Assembly (NCBI RefSeq): GCF_900316895.1
Contig: NZ_ONER01000003.1
Span: forward strand, 1-61,066
Direction of reading: 5' to 3'
Source: an uncultured Methanobrevibacter sp.
GTDB lineage: Archaea > Methanobacteriota > Methanobacteria > Methanobacteriales > Methanobacteriaceae
Length of the DNA stretch: 61,066 bases
Each line of letters begins with the position of its first letter. Position 1 is the stretch's first letter. Of this stretch, positions 42,815-53,112 are shown piece by piece. The notes under the pieces are model-generated. The model saw nothing but the letters and a program-made list of their open reading frames with translations, had not been told where the DNA came from and searched no databases. Both the position numbers and the translations under genes were made by a program.

Positions 42815-43459
42815 ATGAAAATTGGAGTAATTAGATTTCCAGGAACTAATTGTGACCGTGATGTAGCAAAAGCCGTTGAGCTTGCAGGTCTCACACCTGA
42901 ATACGTCTGGTGGAGTGAAGACAAACTCACAGACTATGACGGTATTGTCATTCCTGGTGGATTTTCATATGGTGATTACTTGAGAGCTGGTGCAATGGCA
43001 TCCATTACACCGGTAATTGATGGAATTAAAGAATTGGTAAAAGAAGAAAAACCTGTTTTGGGAATCTGTAATGGTGCGCAAATTTTAGGTGAAATTGGAC
43101 TCGTTCCAGGGGTTTTCATTACAAACGAAACTCCTAAATTCAACTGTGAATGGGTTGATCTGAAAGTGGCCACATCAAGAACCCCATTTACAAAGGCATT
43201 CAAAAAGGACCAGACCATTGCTCTTCCTATCGCTCATGCCGAAGGAAGGTTCTACACAGAGGACATCGATTTGTTAAAAGATCAAGACCAAATCGTATTG
43301 CAGTTTGAAGGCAAAAATCCTAATGGTTCAATGGAAGCAATTACAAGTGTCTGTGATGAATCAGGGCTTGTTTGTGCAATGATGCCTCACCCTGAAAGGG
43401 CATGTGAAGAGTTGTTCGGTTCAGATGACGGTTTAAACTTCTTTAAAGGTTTCTTATAA
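42815..43459 (+). CDS. purQ: phosphoribosylformylglycinamidine synthase subunit PurQ
   Basis: A 214-residue class I glutamine amidotransferase: GVIRFPGTNCDRD, VIPGGFSYGDYLRAGAMAS, the nucleophile elbow LGICNGAQIL, and the C-terminal His/Glu in MPHPERA. It supplies ammonia to PurL (not in the window). The start at 42815 follows AGGTGT. Confidence 0.96.
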   Translation: MKIGVIRFPGTNCDRDVAKAVELAGLTPEYVWWSEDKLTDYDGIVIPGGFSYGDYLRAGAMASITPVIDGIKELVKEEKPVLGICNGAQILGEIGLVPGVFITNETPKFNCEWVDLKVATSRTPFTKAFKKDQTIALPIAHAEGRFYTEDIDLLKDQDQIVLQFEGKNPNGSMEAITSVCDESGLVCAMMPHPERACEELFGSDDGLNFFKGFL

Positions 43460-43467
43460 GTGATAAA

Positions 43468-44184
43468 ATGGTAGTTTATTTAATTGGTGCAGGGCCTGGA
43501 GATGCTGATTTAATAACTCTTAAGGCTGTAAAAGCTTTAAATAAGGCTGATGTTGTATTATATGATTATTTGGCCAATGAAGAAATATTGGCTCATGCTC
43601 CTGATACTGCTGAAAGAATTTATGTTGGTAAAAAAGCAGGCGAACATTACAAGACTCAGGATGAAATCAATGAGCTGATAATCGAGCAGGCTCAAAATCA
43701 TGAAAATGTCGTAAGACTCAAAGGAGGAGACCCTTTTGTCTTTGGCCGTGGTGGAGAAGAGATATTGGCTTTGATGGAACATGATATCAAATTTGTAGTT
43801 ATTCCAGGTGTAACTTCAGCCATTGGAGCGCCAACTTCACTAGGACTACCAGTAACTCACAGGGCAGTAGCAACTTCAGTGACTATAGTAACAGGTCATG
43901 AAGACCCAACAAAACCGGAAAGTCAGGTTCACTGGGATTATACTGCAGACACTTTAATAATATTGATGGGTATTGGTAATATTAAGGAAAATACTGCTGA
44001 AATCATGAAGTATCGTTCAGCAGACACTCCTGTTTGTGCCGTTGAAAGCGGAACATTGCCAAATCAAAACTTGGTATTTGGAACTCTTGGAGACATTGCC
44101 GATAAAAAAATCAACACTCCTGCAATTTTGATTATTGGGGATGTTGTAAACATGTACAAGGAAATTTACGATTATCAAAGGTGA
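43468..44184 (+). CDS. cobA: uroporphyrinogen-III C-methyltransferase
   Basis: A 238-residue SUMT adding two methyls to uroporphyrinogen III to give precorrin-2 for siroheme, cobamide and F430: VYLIGAGPGDADLITLKAV, VGKKAGEH, VRLKGGDPFVFGRGGEE, IPGVTSAIGAPTSLGLPVTHR. It stands without CysG-type dehydrogenase parts. Co-oriented with purQ (8 bases) and glmS (4 bases). Confidence 0.95.
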   Translation: MVVYLIGAGPGDADLITLKAVKALNKADVVLYDYLANEEILAHAPDTAERIYVGKKAGEHYKTQDEINELIIEQAQNHENVVRLKGGDPFVFGRGGEEILALMEHDIKFVVIPGVTSAIGAPTSLGLPVTHRAVATSVTIVTGHEDPTKPESQVHWDYTADTLIILMGIGNIKENTAEIMKYRSADTPVCAVESGTLPNQNLVFGTLGDIADKKINTPAILIIGDVVNMYKEIYDYQR

Positions 44185-44188
44185 TTAG

Positions 44189-45973
44189 ATGTGTGGAATT
44201 GTAGGTTGTATATTAAAAGATGAGGGGGATGTTGCACCCATTCTTTTTGACTGTATATCAAAGCTGGAGTATAGGGGATATGATTCTATAGGTTTGGCCA
44301 CTTTCTTTGAAAATAAAATTCATATAAAGAAGGATAAAGGAAAAATCGCTGAAGTGGATAAGAAACTGGACCTTACAGACATGCCTGGAAACTTCGGTAT
44401 AGCACATGTAAGATGGGCAACACATGGAGACCCGTCAAAGCTTAATTCACACCCTCATATTGATGAAGACAATACTGTGGCAGTGGTCCACAATGGTATC
44501 ATTGAAAATTATCTGGAAATAAAGGAAAAGCTGATTCTTGAAGGCCATGTCTTCAAATCAGACACAGACACTGAAGTCATTCCACATTTGATTCAAAAAT
44601 TTATGGCCGAAAAGTTTGACCTTGAACATGCCGTCAGAAAAACAATTGATATCATCGAGGGAGCCTATGCAATTGCAGCAATATCAATTAATGAACCTGA
44701 TAAGATTGTTGCGACACGTAAGGATTCTCCTTTGATTGTTGGAATCGGTGAGGAAGGCTATTACCTTGCTTCAGATTCTCCGGCAATCTTAAAATATGCT
44801 AGAGACATCATATATCCCGAAAGGGGCGAAATAGTCATATTGGATAAGGATGGAGTCGTTGTCCATGACGAATTCGACAATGTTGTCAACAAGGAGATAG
44901 ACACTATCAATTGGACACCTGAAATGGCCGAAAAAGAAGGCTATGAACACTTTATGATCAAGGAAATCAACGAACAGGCAATTGCCGTTAGAAATACCCT
45001 GACCCAAAGGGACAATATTAAAGAAATCATTGATGAGGTCGGGGACATTCAAAGAATCTGTTTTGTGGCATGCGGTACATCTTATCATGCATCACTGACT
45101 GGAAAATATTTAATAGAATCTCTTGCAGGTATTCCTACAGACGTGATTCTTGCATCAGAATTCAAATATTCCGCCAATACCTTAAATGAAAATACATTGG
45201 TTATTTTCATATCTCAATCCGGTGAAACTGCCGATTCCCTTAAGGCTTTGGATGTGGCCAACGAAACATCCATAACTTTGGGTATAGTCAATGTTGCAGG
45301 TTCATCCATCACAAGGCGCGCTCAATATGTTATCCAAACTCAGGCAGGTCCTGAAATAGGTGTTGCGGCAACCAAAACTTATGTTGCCCAATTGACTGCG
45401 ATTTATTTATTGGCCGCTCTGATATCTAAAAATACTGAGCTTCTAAAGGAACTTGATAATGTTCCGGATTTCATTGATGAGGCTTTGGAAAGTGTTGAAT
45501 TGGTTGAAGAGTTATCCAGAAGATATAATTATGCTCGTGACTTCTTCTATTTGGGAAGGGGTTATTCTTACCCTACAGCTCTTGAAGGTGCATTAAAGCT
45601 TAAGGAAATTACTTATATCCATGGTGAAGGTTATGCTGCCGGTGAGCTCAAGCATGGTCCTTTGGCCTTGATTGATGAAGGGATTCCTGTTGTTGTCATA
45701 ATTCCTCCGGGAGACAATTATAGAAAAACAATGAGTAATTTGGAAGAGGTCAAATCTCGTGGGGCTAATGTATTGGCTATTGGTTCAAATGATGATGAAG
45801 CATTAAAAGCTAAAGCTGATGCGGTTATTGCGATAAACAGTGAAGTTAAAGAGATTATTGCACCATTAGTCTATATTGTTCCATTGCAGCTGATAGCTTA
45901 TTATATTACTTTAGAGAAAGGTCATGACCCTGACAAGCCTAAAAACTTGGCAAAATGCGTGACTGTTGAATAA
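44189..45973 (+). CDS. glmS: glutamine--fructose-6-phosphate aminotransferase
   Basis: A 594-residue GlmS: Cys2 amidotransferase (MCGIVGCIL), HVRWATHGDPSKLNSHPH, and NGIIENY, then two SIS sugar-isomerase domains (VACGTSYHA, SQSGETADSLKAL, LGRGYSYPTALEGALKLKEI) and the C-terminal DPDKPKNLAKCVTVE. It makes glucosamine-6-phosphate for pseudomurein and glycan sugars. Last gene of the purine/cobA run, with a terminator behind it. Confidence 0.96.
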   Translation: MCGIVGCILKDEGDVAPILFDCISKLEYRGYDSIGLATFFENKIHIKKDKGKIAEVDKKLDLTDMPGNFGIAHVRWATHGDPSKLNSHPHIDEDNTVAVVHNGIIENYLEIKEKLILEGHVFKSDTDTEVIPHLIQKFMAEKFDLEHAVRKTIDIIEGAYAIAAISINEPDKIVATRKDSPLIVGIGEEGYYLASDSPAILKYARDIIYPERGEIVILDKDGVVVHDEFDNVVNKEIDTINWTPEMAEKEGYEHFMIKEINEQAIAVRNTLTQRDNIKEIIDEVGDIQRICFVACGTSYHASLTGKYLIESLAGIPTDVILASEFKYSANTLNENTLVIFISQSGETADSLKALDVANETSITLGIVNVAGSSITRRAQYVIQTQAGPEIGVAATKTYVAQLTAIYLLAALISKNTELLKELDNVPDFIDEALESVELVEELSRRYNYARDFFYLGRGYSYPTALEGALKLKEITYIHGEGYAAGELKHGPLALIDEGIPVVVIIPPGDNYRKTMSNLEEVKSRGANVLAIGSNDDEALKAKADAVIAINSEVKEIIAPLVYIVPLQLIAYYITLEKGHDPDKPKNLAKCVTVE

Positions 45974-46334
45974 TTGATATTAATGGCTTAAATCTTATTT
46001 AAGCTATTCACTTCTATTTTTTTTTAAATTTTCCTATCTTTATTTTTTAATTTTATGATATGGCTTCAAAAATTTTGTTTTATTTATTTTCAAGATAATC
46101 AAGGGGTTTATGATTATTTTCATAAATCTTTTTTATAAATATTCTTATTTTAAATAGAATTAGTCTTTTGATAGTAATTTCAATCATTTTAACCTTTTTA
46201 TAGCTATTATAAAAATATTTTGACTTATTTTTTTAAAATTAAAACTCTTTATGCTTTTTTTAAAAATCAAAAGCTTTTTATACCTTAAACTTGTAATAGT
46301 TAAATACGAACAAATGTTAAATGGAGTTAACGTT
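45974..46334 (+). other. A/T-rich gap after glmS with terminator and adhesin promoter
   Basis: Contains the glmS terminator (stem GCTTAAAT / ATTTAAGC at 45986-45993 and 45997-46004, T tract to about 46023) and the promoter of the next gene (TATA-like CTTTTTATACC at about 46273-46283). The middle is low-complexity T-rich sequence with no gene seen. Confidence 0.6.
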
Positions 46335-48206
46335 ATGTTTAATAAAAAAATTAGTTTAGTTTTAATGACACTGGTTTTTATGTTGTCTGTATCTGCAGTT
46401 GCTGCAGCTGACTCAAACTCAACAGATGATGTAATTGCTGGTGAAGTGGATGAGGAACCTCCATCGGGTGATGTGGGCGTATTATCCGCTGATGAAGATA
46501 CCACTAATCCTGTCGATGATAAGAATTATTCATTGACTGGTAGTGATGTAAGTATGTATTATAAGGGTGATTCAAGTTATCAGGTAACTTTATCTGATGG
46601 AAATGCTCCTGTTAATGGCGCAAATATTACTTTGACATTAAACGGAGTTACCCATGTATTGACCACTGATGAAACAGGTAAGGTTTCACTTCCTATTGAT
46701 TTATATCCTAATACTTATGATATATTCGCTAGTTATGGTAATGTTTCCTTAAAGAATAAGATTAAGGTATTGCCTGTGATAACTGGAAAGGATATAACTA
46801 AAACTTATAAGAGTTCAACTAAATACACTGCGACTTTTTTAGATTCAAAGGGTAAGCCATTGAAAAATACTAATGTAAAATTTATTTTAAATGGAAAAAC
46901 CTATACTAAAAAAACCGATTCAAAAGGTGTAGCTAGTCTGGATATAGATTTAAAAGTTGGAAAGTATGTGGTTTATGCGGTTCATCCAAACGGATATAAG
47001 ATCTCTAATAGGATAACTGTCAAGACATCCGTTTCTGCATCCGATTTGAAAAAATATTATAAGGGCTCTAAAAAGTTTAGCGCCAAATTTTATGGTAAGA
47101 ATGGTAAGGTCCTGAAAAAGAAATATATTAAGTTTCGATTTAAAGGTGTTTCTTACAATATAAAAACCAATTCAAAGGGTGTAGCAAGCATTAAGATTGG
47201 TTCATCACCTGGAAAGTATAAGATGGTTTCCATTAACTCAGCTACAGGTGAGAAAGTAACCAAGACAGTTACTGTTTTAAGTCCATTGTCTGCAAAGTCA
47301 ATGACTGCATTTACAGGGACCACTTCCAAATTTAAAGTGACCCTTCACAAGCCAAGCGGAAACCTTGCTAAGAATAAGAAGATGACCGTTTATGTTGATG
47401 GCAGTAAAAAAACAGTTAAGACAAATGCAAAAGGTGTTGCTACAGTTAAATTTAAATTGGAAAAGGGAACTTATGTCTTTAAACCTGTTGATCCTTATAC
47501 AAAATATACAGTAAGCAAAAAGGTCACTGTTAAATTGGCTTCTATCCATGCACATAACATTGCTGCAATAGAAAATGAAACTTCATCATTTCAGATACAG
47601 GTTTTCAAACAAAATGGTAAAGTCGCTAAAAATACTGAAGTGAAAATCACACTCGACGGCGACAGCCATATTGTAAAAACAAATTCCAAAGGTTTTGCGA
47701 AGATAAAATTCAATTTACCTGTCGGAAAATATAAGGTTGTATGTGAAGATTTAAGCACTGGATATAAGATAACTTCTCAAATTTCTGTTGTAAAAGATAG
47801 GATGGCAATATCATTCAATAAGTATGGTGTTTCCGAGGATGGAAAAACCATATTGGCTATCGGTAGGCCATCTGCACCGGGTGAAGAATCAAAATACGGT
47901 TATACCTGGTATATGACTGAATTTGAAAGAACATGTCCATATTGTGGCAGTCATGAATTGTATTGGGATGTCTTTTGGGCTGGAAACGAACACGATGAAG
48001 TGGGAATTTTCCCTGCTACTGGCCGAAGAGAACCGGGCAGTACTGAAGGAATGATTTTCTGTAATCATTGTGATGCGGATTTCTCAATATTCGGTTTGGA
48101 ACACATTTATTCAAATCCGAAGAAACTGACTGTAGTATACGGTCCGGTTAAGGCATCTAAGGAGTTAGCATACCAACTTAAAAGTGGAGATTTCGTAAGA
48201 GCGTAA
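46335..48206 (+). CDS. secreted Ig-like adhesin-type protein with C-terminal zinc-ribbon domain
   Basis: A 623-residue protein. The signal peptide ends near SAVAAADS (about residue 27). There are about five Ig-like repeats of roughly 85-95 residues, each ending in units like NSKGVASIKIG or NAKGVATVKFKL followed by GKYKxxx. A C-terminal domain of about 130 residues carries CPYCGSH and FCNHCD (two C-x2-C pairs). The domain is common in methanogen surface proteins and may anchor or fold the protein. The GGAG 8 bases before 46335 fixes the start; an earlier frame to 46251 is not used. It converges with the MnmC2-like gene. Confidence 0.78.
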   Translation: MFNKKISLVLMTLVFMLSVSAVAAADSNSTDDVIAGEVDEEPPSGDVGVLSADEDTTNPVDDKNYSLTGSDVSMYYKGDSSYQVTLSDGNAPVNGANITLTLNGVTHVLTTDETGKVSLPIDLYPNTYDIFASYGNVSLKNKIKVLPVITGKDITKTYKSSTKYTATFLDSKGKPLKNTNVKFILNGKTYTKKTDSKGVASLDIDLKVGKYVVYAVHPNGYKISNRITVKTSVSASDLKKYYKGSKKFSAKFYGKNGKVLKKKYIKFRFKGVSYNIKTNSKGVASIKIGSSPGKYKMVSINSATGEKVTKTVTVLSPLSAKSMTAFTGTTSKFKVTLHKPSGNLAKNKKMTVYVDGSKKTVKTNAKGVATVKFKLEKGTYVFKPVDPYTKYTVSKKVTVKLASIHAHNIAAIENETSSFQIQVFKQNGKVAKNTEVKITLDGDSHIVKTNSKGFAKIKFNLPVGKYKVVCEDLSTGYKITSQISVVKDRMAISFNKYGVSEDGKTILAIGRPSAPGEESKYGYTWYMTEFERTCPYCGSHELYWDVFWAGNEHDEVGIFPATGRREPGSTEGMIFCNHCDADFSIFGLEHIYSNPKKLTVVYGPVKASKELAYQLKSGDFVRA

Positions 48207-48208
48207 TC

Positions 48209-49411
48209 TCATTTTTTTACTTTTTTTAATCTTTTTTTCATTTCCAGTATTCTGTTTGTGGAATTGTTTTTGAAGTCTTGTTTTTCTTTGTATGAATTTT
48301 CAACTTCAACAATGTAGTTTGCCTCGTTGGAAGTTGTTGATGGTATATTCATTTTTTTGAGGTTGCGTTCAACGCGTCTTTTCAGCTTTTCGTCATCCAT
48401 TTCATGGCCGAGGAATATCGGTGTCTTGACAGCTGATGAAATTTTGGTGTTGTGACGTGCTTCGTGCCTTTCTTCGGTTCTTGCATCTAGAATGTCCTCG
48501 CTTGAGTTATTCAAACCAGGATCTCTAAAGGGGATTCCAACATCAGACAGAGCTATTCTTATCTCATCATTTTTTGGTAGTGACCAGTCAAGCATTTCTG
48601 GATTTGGGCTGGCCAGGGTTCCACCTTGCATTCTTCCGAATATCGGACCCAGTCCAATATAGAAATCGGCTTCGATAAATCCTGCTCTCACTGGTGCTGA
48701 TGAGGTGTAGGTTGCAATTATTCCGTCATCCTTGATTACGCGCCTGAATTCCTTAAAGAATTCCAATGAGAATAGTTCGGGAGCCATGTTTTGGCTGAAT
48801 GGATCTAAGAATATTGCATCGTAGGCATTGTCGTCAAGCTTTTGGACGGTTTGCCTTGCATCTTCAATAAAGACATTGATGTTGATGTTTTCGGGAATTT
48901 CTGTTGTTTCCAGACTTAATGTCGCGTAATCCTGCGCTATCAGTTCATCTTCAATTGCTCTTTTAGTGATGTCATGTTCCGGAATTGGTGAAGGCACTAA
49001 AAGGCCGCAAGCTAGTGTTGCCTTTGATATTTCAACCATGTCTATTGTCAGGTTTGCAGTTGAATTTTTAATGAAGTCTGCTATTGCAGCTGATGAATTG
49101 TAACCCAATCCTGCACATATGTCCAAAATGGCGATGTCTTTGTCATAATTGAATTTCATCGGTTTGATAAATTTCTCAAATGACTCACTTATTGCCCCTG
49201 TAGATGTATGTAGCGTTTCAACTTTATGGTTTATTTCTTTAGAGTTGATAGAATAGGATCCATCATCGGTTAAAACAAAGTAATCGTTATAAGTATCAAA
49301 AAAATTAAGTCTCCATTCATTATTTCGACTACTTTTTTCCTGACTAAAAGTTTCATTTACCAAATCAAAAATATCGTCGTTGATTATTCTAGCGCTGTTT
49401 TCATAACTCAT
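48209..49411 (-). CDS. MnmC2-like SAM-dependent methyltransferase
   Basis: A 400-residue methyltransferase of the MnmC C-terminal (DUF752) type: TDDGSYSI, HTSTGAISESFEKF, AILDICAGLGYNSSAAI (SAM site), DAIFLDPFSQNMAPELFSLEFFKEF, and the long C-terminal region. Bacterial MnmC makes mnm5s2U34 in tRNA; archaea lack the MnmC oxidase half, so the archaeal substrate is uncertain. There is no strong ribosome binding site, and a TATA-like AAATATATTTG lies close upstream, so it may be leaderless. Confidence 0.8.
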   Translation of the reverse strand: MSYENSARIINDDIFDLVNETFSQEKSSRNNEWRLNFFDTYNDYFVLTDDGSYSINSKEINHKVETLHTSTGAISESFEKFIKPMKFNYDKDIAILDICAGLGYNSSAAIADFIKNSTANLTIDMVEISKATLACGLLVPSPIPEHDITKRAIEDELIAQDYATLSLETTEIPENININVFIEDARQTVQKLDDNAYDAIFLDPFSQNMAPELFSLEFFKEFRRVIKDDGIIATYTSSAPVRAGFIEADFYIGLGPIFGRMQGGTLASPNPEMLDWSLPKNDEIRIALSDVGIPFRDPGLNNSSEDILDARTEERHEARHNTKISSAVKTPIFLGHEMDDEKLKRRVERNLKKMNIPSTTSNEANYIVEVENSYKEKQDFKNNSTNRILEMKKRLKKVKK

Positions 49412-50431
49412 TTTATCAAATATATTTTTAGTTACTGAAACTTTAAATATTTGATTATCTCAGAAGTCATTTCCATAATGTTGTGATGTTATTTCAACTG
49501 TTGTGTGGGCATATGGTTTTTCTTGAAACATTTTTCAAAAATGGTGCAAATTAGCTTATTTTTCTTTTTAGGTGTTACTTTTAGGTCTAATTATCTTAAA
49601 TTGATGTTGTTTCTTTTATTTTTTTAAATTTTGGAATTATCTTCTGTCATTTTTCAACAATTTTGATGAATGCTGTGTAAAATAATTTTGTATAATGTTG
49701 ATTTAACAATATTTGGATTCTAAATCATGTTGCTTAAAATCATTATTTTCTATCGATTTCACTTTATTTTTAAATATTTGATTACATTAAAATACTTATT
49801 TTAAAAAATCAAGCTGTATATTTGGCTTATTTAGCTTATTTTACCTTTAAAATTAAATTCTATTTTGCGCTTGAATTTCCTGATAAAAAGTTCTATTTGG
49901 GTTATTTTTGATTAACAAGGCTTAAATCGGACTTATTTGTTTTCTTAAGTTTGGGTGCCTATCATTTTTGGCCTAATTTTCTAAATCAAAATTATATTGA
50001 TTTTGGCTTATTTTAAAAAAAACTTATGGATTTTCCTTTGTTTAGAGTTTAGGAATTTTTACAATCTTTTCTATTTTCCGTTCTTTTTTCGTTTAATAAA
50101 CGCTAAATTTTTAATATTTTCATTAAAATAGTATTATTTTATAATATTTTATTTAAAATAAGTTCATTAAATCATATTTAATCTAATTGGGCCTACTATA
50201 ATCTTATTTGTTATGCTTTGGTCTCGAGACATTGGACTGAAATGTATTTGTTCTGGATTTGAATCTGGTCATTTGGACCGTTTTAAGCCATTTAATTTTT
50301 CGCCTAAAAATGCTTATTTTTCTTATTTATTCTAAATTATTGCTTATTTTTTAATAAAAACATTTATATAGTAGTTATTTCATAATAATAACTGTCAATC
50401 TCAAGTATTGTACTTATTCAATAAAAATTGA
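49412..50431. other. T-rich gene-free gap
   Basis: About 1 kb with no gene that I can support on either strand. The plus strand is strongly T-rich, with an irregular GCTTATTT-like word repeated at about 49553, 49825, 49834, 50003, 50312 and 50341. A TATA-like ACATTTATATAG (about 50359-50370), followed by an inverted repeat AGTTATT/AATAACT, may serve the decayed gene that follows. Confidence 0.45.
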
Positions 50432-50958
50432 TTGAAAAATTTTTACAATAAATTGGGGTTGTCACAAAATATTGAAAATTGGACTTTGTACGAACAAAGG
50501 GTGGGGAAGATCCTGACCATTTATCGACAAGCATGTTTTCATGATGATGGTAAATGTTTTGATGGAAAAGTTAATAGATTTCATTTAATTTATAAAAAAT
50601 CTCCTTTTCAGGATATGCCTTATGATTTCAATTTCTCCAATGAAAATAAATAAGTTGAATTCCTGATTTAAACAACATTTCCTCAAGAATTAAGATTCAG
50701 CGACTTCGCACATTTTTGGGAAGTTACATAAATCTGTCACACCTAATTGGATATAAAACACGCCTAATTTCAAAATCGGTTTAAACGGGAATTGATTTAT
50801 ACCTGGACATTATGGAATATCCCATGCTTAAGTCTGACTATTAAGTAAATCTCCTCGATGGAATATTTCAAACACCTAAAATAATAAGAAAATCTATTAC
50901 AACCCGAAAGAAACGCCCTTTAAAAACTAAAAAGAAAATGGAAAGCAAAGCACATTAA
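50432..50958 (+). pseudogene. decayed gene, two frames, two in-frame TAA stops
   Basis: A reading frame to 50653 (ending FNFSNENK) is continued in another frame from about 50659 (IPDLNNISSRIKIQRLRTFLG). That second frame runs to a TAA at 50956-50958 with only two TAA stops inside (50782 and 50842). It ends with a basic tail (RKKRPLKTKKKMESKAH) 3 bases before a hairpin terminator. The length of open frame and the terminator position argue for a once-functional gene of about 175 codons. The family was not recognised, and no transposase motif is clear. Confidence 0.5.
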
Positions 50959-50961
50959 TTG

Positions 50962-50996
50962 GGTTAAGTTTAACTTAACCTCCCATTTTTCTTTTT
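50962..50996 (+). terminator. terminator after the decayed gene
   Basis: A perfect 9-base stem, GGTTAAGTT / AACTTAACC (50962-50970 and 50972-50980), followed by ATTTTTCTTTTT. Confidence 0.6.
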
Positions 50997-51128
50997 CAAT
51001 TTTCAAATCAATTTTTCAGATTACGATTTTTTTACAAACTTAAATCATTTTTAAGGTCTTTGATGAGCAAAATTTATATAATTTCTAATTTAAATCTTAT
51101 TTTAAAGAATTTTATATAGGTTAAGTAA

Positions 51129-53108
51129 ATGTTTGAGATTAAAGCAAAAGATGGAAAAGGCCGTGTAGGTGTTTTAAAAACAAAACATGGTGATGTAAAA
51201 ACTCCGGCGCTGATGCCTGTTATTCATCCCCGAAAGCAAGCATTGGATGTAGGCAAATATGGTGCAGATATAGTAATCACTAATGCTTATCTGATTTATA
51301 AGGACAATGAACTGAAGAAAAAGGCTGTTGATGAAGGTCTGCATAAGCTAATTAACTTTGACGGGCCGATAATGACAGATTCAGGTTCATTTCAGCTGTC
51401 CGTTTATGGGGATGTTGAGATAACAAACAAGGAAGTAATTGAATTTCAGGAAATGATCAAAACAGACATCGGAACTAGCCTGGATATCCCGACCGCTCCA
51501 TTTGTTGACAGGGAAAAGGCAGAAAGTGATATGGAAATCACTCTCGAAAGGGCCCGTGAAGCAATAGAATACAAGAAAGAGCAGAATATGGAAATGTTGC
51601 TGAATTCCGTTGTCCAGGGCTCAACCTTCCTGGATTTAAGGCAGGAATGTGCAAGGGAATTGTCCAAATTGGATGCCGATTTGTATCCTATCGGTGCGGT
51701 TGTGCCGCTTATGGAATCATACCATTACAAGGACCTTGTCGATGTTGTGATGAATTCAATGAAAGAGCTTTCAGATACAGTTCCCCGCCATCTGATGGGG
51801 GCTGGCCACCCTATGATATTTGCATTGTGCGTTGCAATGGGCTGTGATTTATTCGATTCAGCCGCTTACATATTGTATGCGGAAGATGACAGGCTTTTGT
51901 CAACAAGAGGCACATTCAAGCTGGAAAACCTGCAGGAAATGCCATGCTCATGTGAAGTCTGTACCAAATACACTCCTGATGATTTAAGGGCAATGCCAAA
52001 AGAGCAAAGAAGAGATCTGATTGCCCAACATAATTTGCACGTTTCATTTGCAGAATTGAGATTAATCAGACAGGCAATTTATGATGGAAACCTGATGGAA
52101 CTTGTTGAAGAGAGATGCAGAGCTCATCCAGCACTTCTTGAAGCCCAAAGGCAGCTTGGAAACTACACAAAGGATTTGGAAAAATATGAACCGAGAAGCA
52201 AAAAGTCAGCATTCTTCTACACAGGTCCCGAATCCCTATGCAGGCCGGAAGTCCTAAGGCACATGCAGAAACTGCGTGAAATGCCTAAAAAAAGAGATTT
52301 GGTGATATTGCCTCCAACAAGAAAGCCATACTCAAAATTCGTGTCTGGAAAGCTTGGCGAATTTTATATTTACGGATCAGAACAGGAACTGGATTTGGAC
52401 AACACTGATTTCATGGTATTGGACATACCGTTCGGATTGATACCTCTTGAAATTGATGAAGTGTATCCATTGAGTCAGAATGATGCTCCAAAAACCCGTG
52501 ATGTGGACAGCATCGAATTTTTAGAGGATTTCCTCAATGAATTTGTAGAATACTATGAACAGGTCCTGATACATTCAAGGATTATAAGGAACCTTGAAAT
52601 CGGATTATATAACAAATCAATCTCCTCAGATGAAATCAGGTATAAAAAAGATGATGTTAAAAAGGTCAAGGCCATTGCAGATTACCAATTTGGTGCCGGA
52701 GCCGGTGAAGCTCTGTTTAAAGGAAACATCAACATAGAAAAAAGTAAAAAAACAGGCAAGATCAGACACATTTATGACGGAAAGGTGCTGATTGTAAATA
52801 TGAGGGCATCTGATTCCTACTTGATTCTATCAAAAGAAGGTGCAAAAAGGCTTCACAATGCAATGCCTTATCCAAAAAACAGGGTTGTTGTCAACAAGGA
52901 TTCAGAACCTTTTGCACTTGATGGAAAAAGTGTATTCTGTAAATTTGTAGTTGAATGTGATGAAGACATACGCGCAAATGATGAGGTCTTGATTGTCAAT
53001 GAACAGGACCAGCTCCTTGCCTATGGAAAGGCAATCCTTGGCGCTTGTGAAATTGAACAGTTCAAAACAGGGCAGGCAATCAAAACCCGTAAAGGTATGG
53101 GAAAGTGA
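51129..53108 (+). CDS. tgtA: tRNA-guanine(15) transglycosylase (archaeosine synthesis)
   Basis: A 659-residue full-length archaeal TGT that puts preQ0 at G15 of tRNA. Catalytic region TDSGSFQLSVYGD, IGAVVPLMESYHYKDL, and zinc ligands in CSCEVCTKY. The C-terminal PUA domain spans VLIVNMRASDSYLILSKEGAKRLHNAMPY to LAYGKAILGACEIEQF. The fusion of catalytic and PUA parts is the usual full-length form. The ribosome binding site GGTTAAG is weak. A SAM methyltransferase follows 4 bases later. Confidence 0.95.
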   Translation: MFEIKAKDGKGRVGVLKTKHGDVKTPALMPVIHPRKQALDVGKYGADIVITNAYLIYKDNELKKKAVDEGLHKLINFDGPIMTDSGSFQLSVYGDVEITNKEVIEFQEMIKTDIGTSLDIPTAPFVDREKAESDMEITLERAREAIEYKKEQNMEMLLNSVVQGSTFLDLRQECARELSKLDADLYPIGAVVPLMESYHYKDLVDVVMNSMKELSDTVPRHLMGAGHPMIFALCVAMGCDLFDSAAYILYAEDDRLLSTRGTFKLENLQEMPCSCEVCTKYTPDDLRAMPKEQRRDLIAQHNLHVSFAELRLIRQAIYDGNLMELVEERCRAHPALLEAQRQLGNYTKDLEKYEPRSKKSAFFYTGPESLCRPEVLRHMQKLREMPKKRDLVILPPTRKPYSKFVSGKLGEFYIYGSEQELDLDNTDFMVLDIPFGLIPLEIDEVYPLSQNDAPKTRDVDSIEFLEDFLNEFVEYYEQVLIHSRIIRNLEIGLYNKSISSDEIRYKKDDVKKVKAIADYQFGAGAGEALFKGNINIEKSKKTGKIRHIYDGKVLIVNMRASDSYLILSKEGAKRLHNAMPYPKNRVVVNKDSEPFALDGKSVFCKFVVECDEDIRANDEVLIVNEQDQLLAYGKAILGACEIEQFKTGQAIKTRKGMGK

Positions 53109-53112
53109 TATT

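Noticed and set aside
49412..50431. Repeated GCTTATTT words as a tandem or CRISPR-like repeat
   Set aside because: Spacing is irregular and the words sit in general T-rich sequence.
50782..50844. In-frame stops in the decayed gene as recoded codons (pyrrolysine or selenocysteine)
   Set aside because: Both stops are TAA, not TAG or TGA, and a frameshift is also needed upstream.
50432..50996. RNase P or SRP RNA gene between a TATA box and a terminator
   Set aside because: The sequence is AT-rich with protein-like open frames and none of the GC-rich stems expected.
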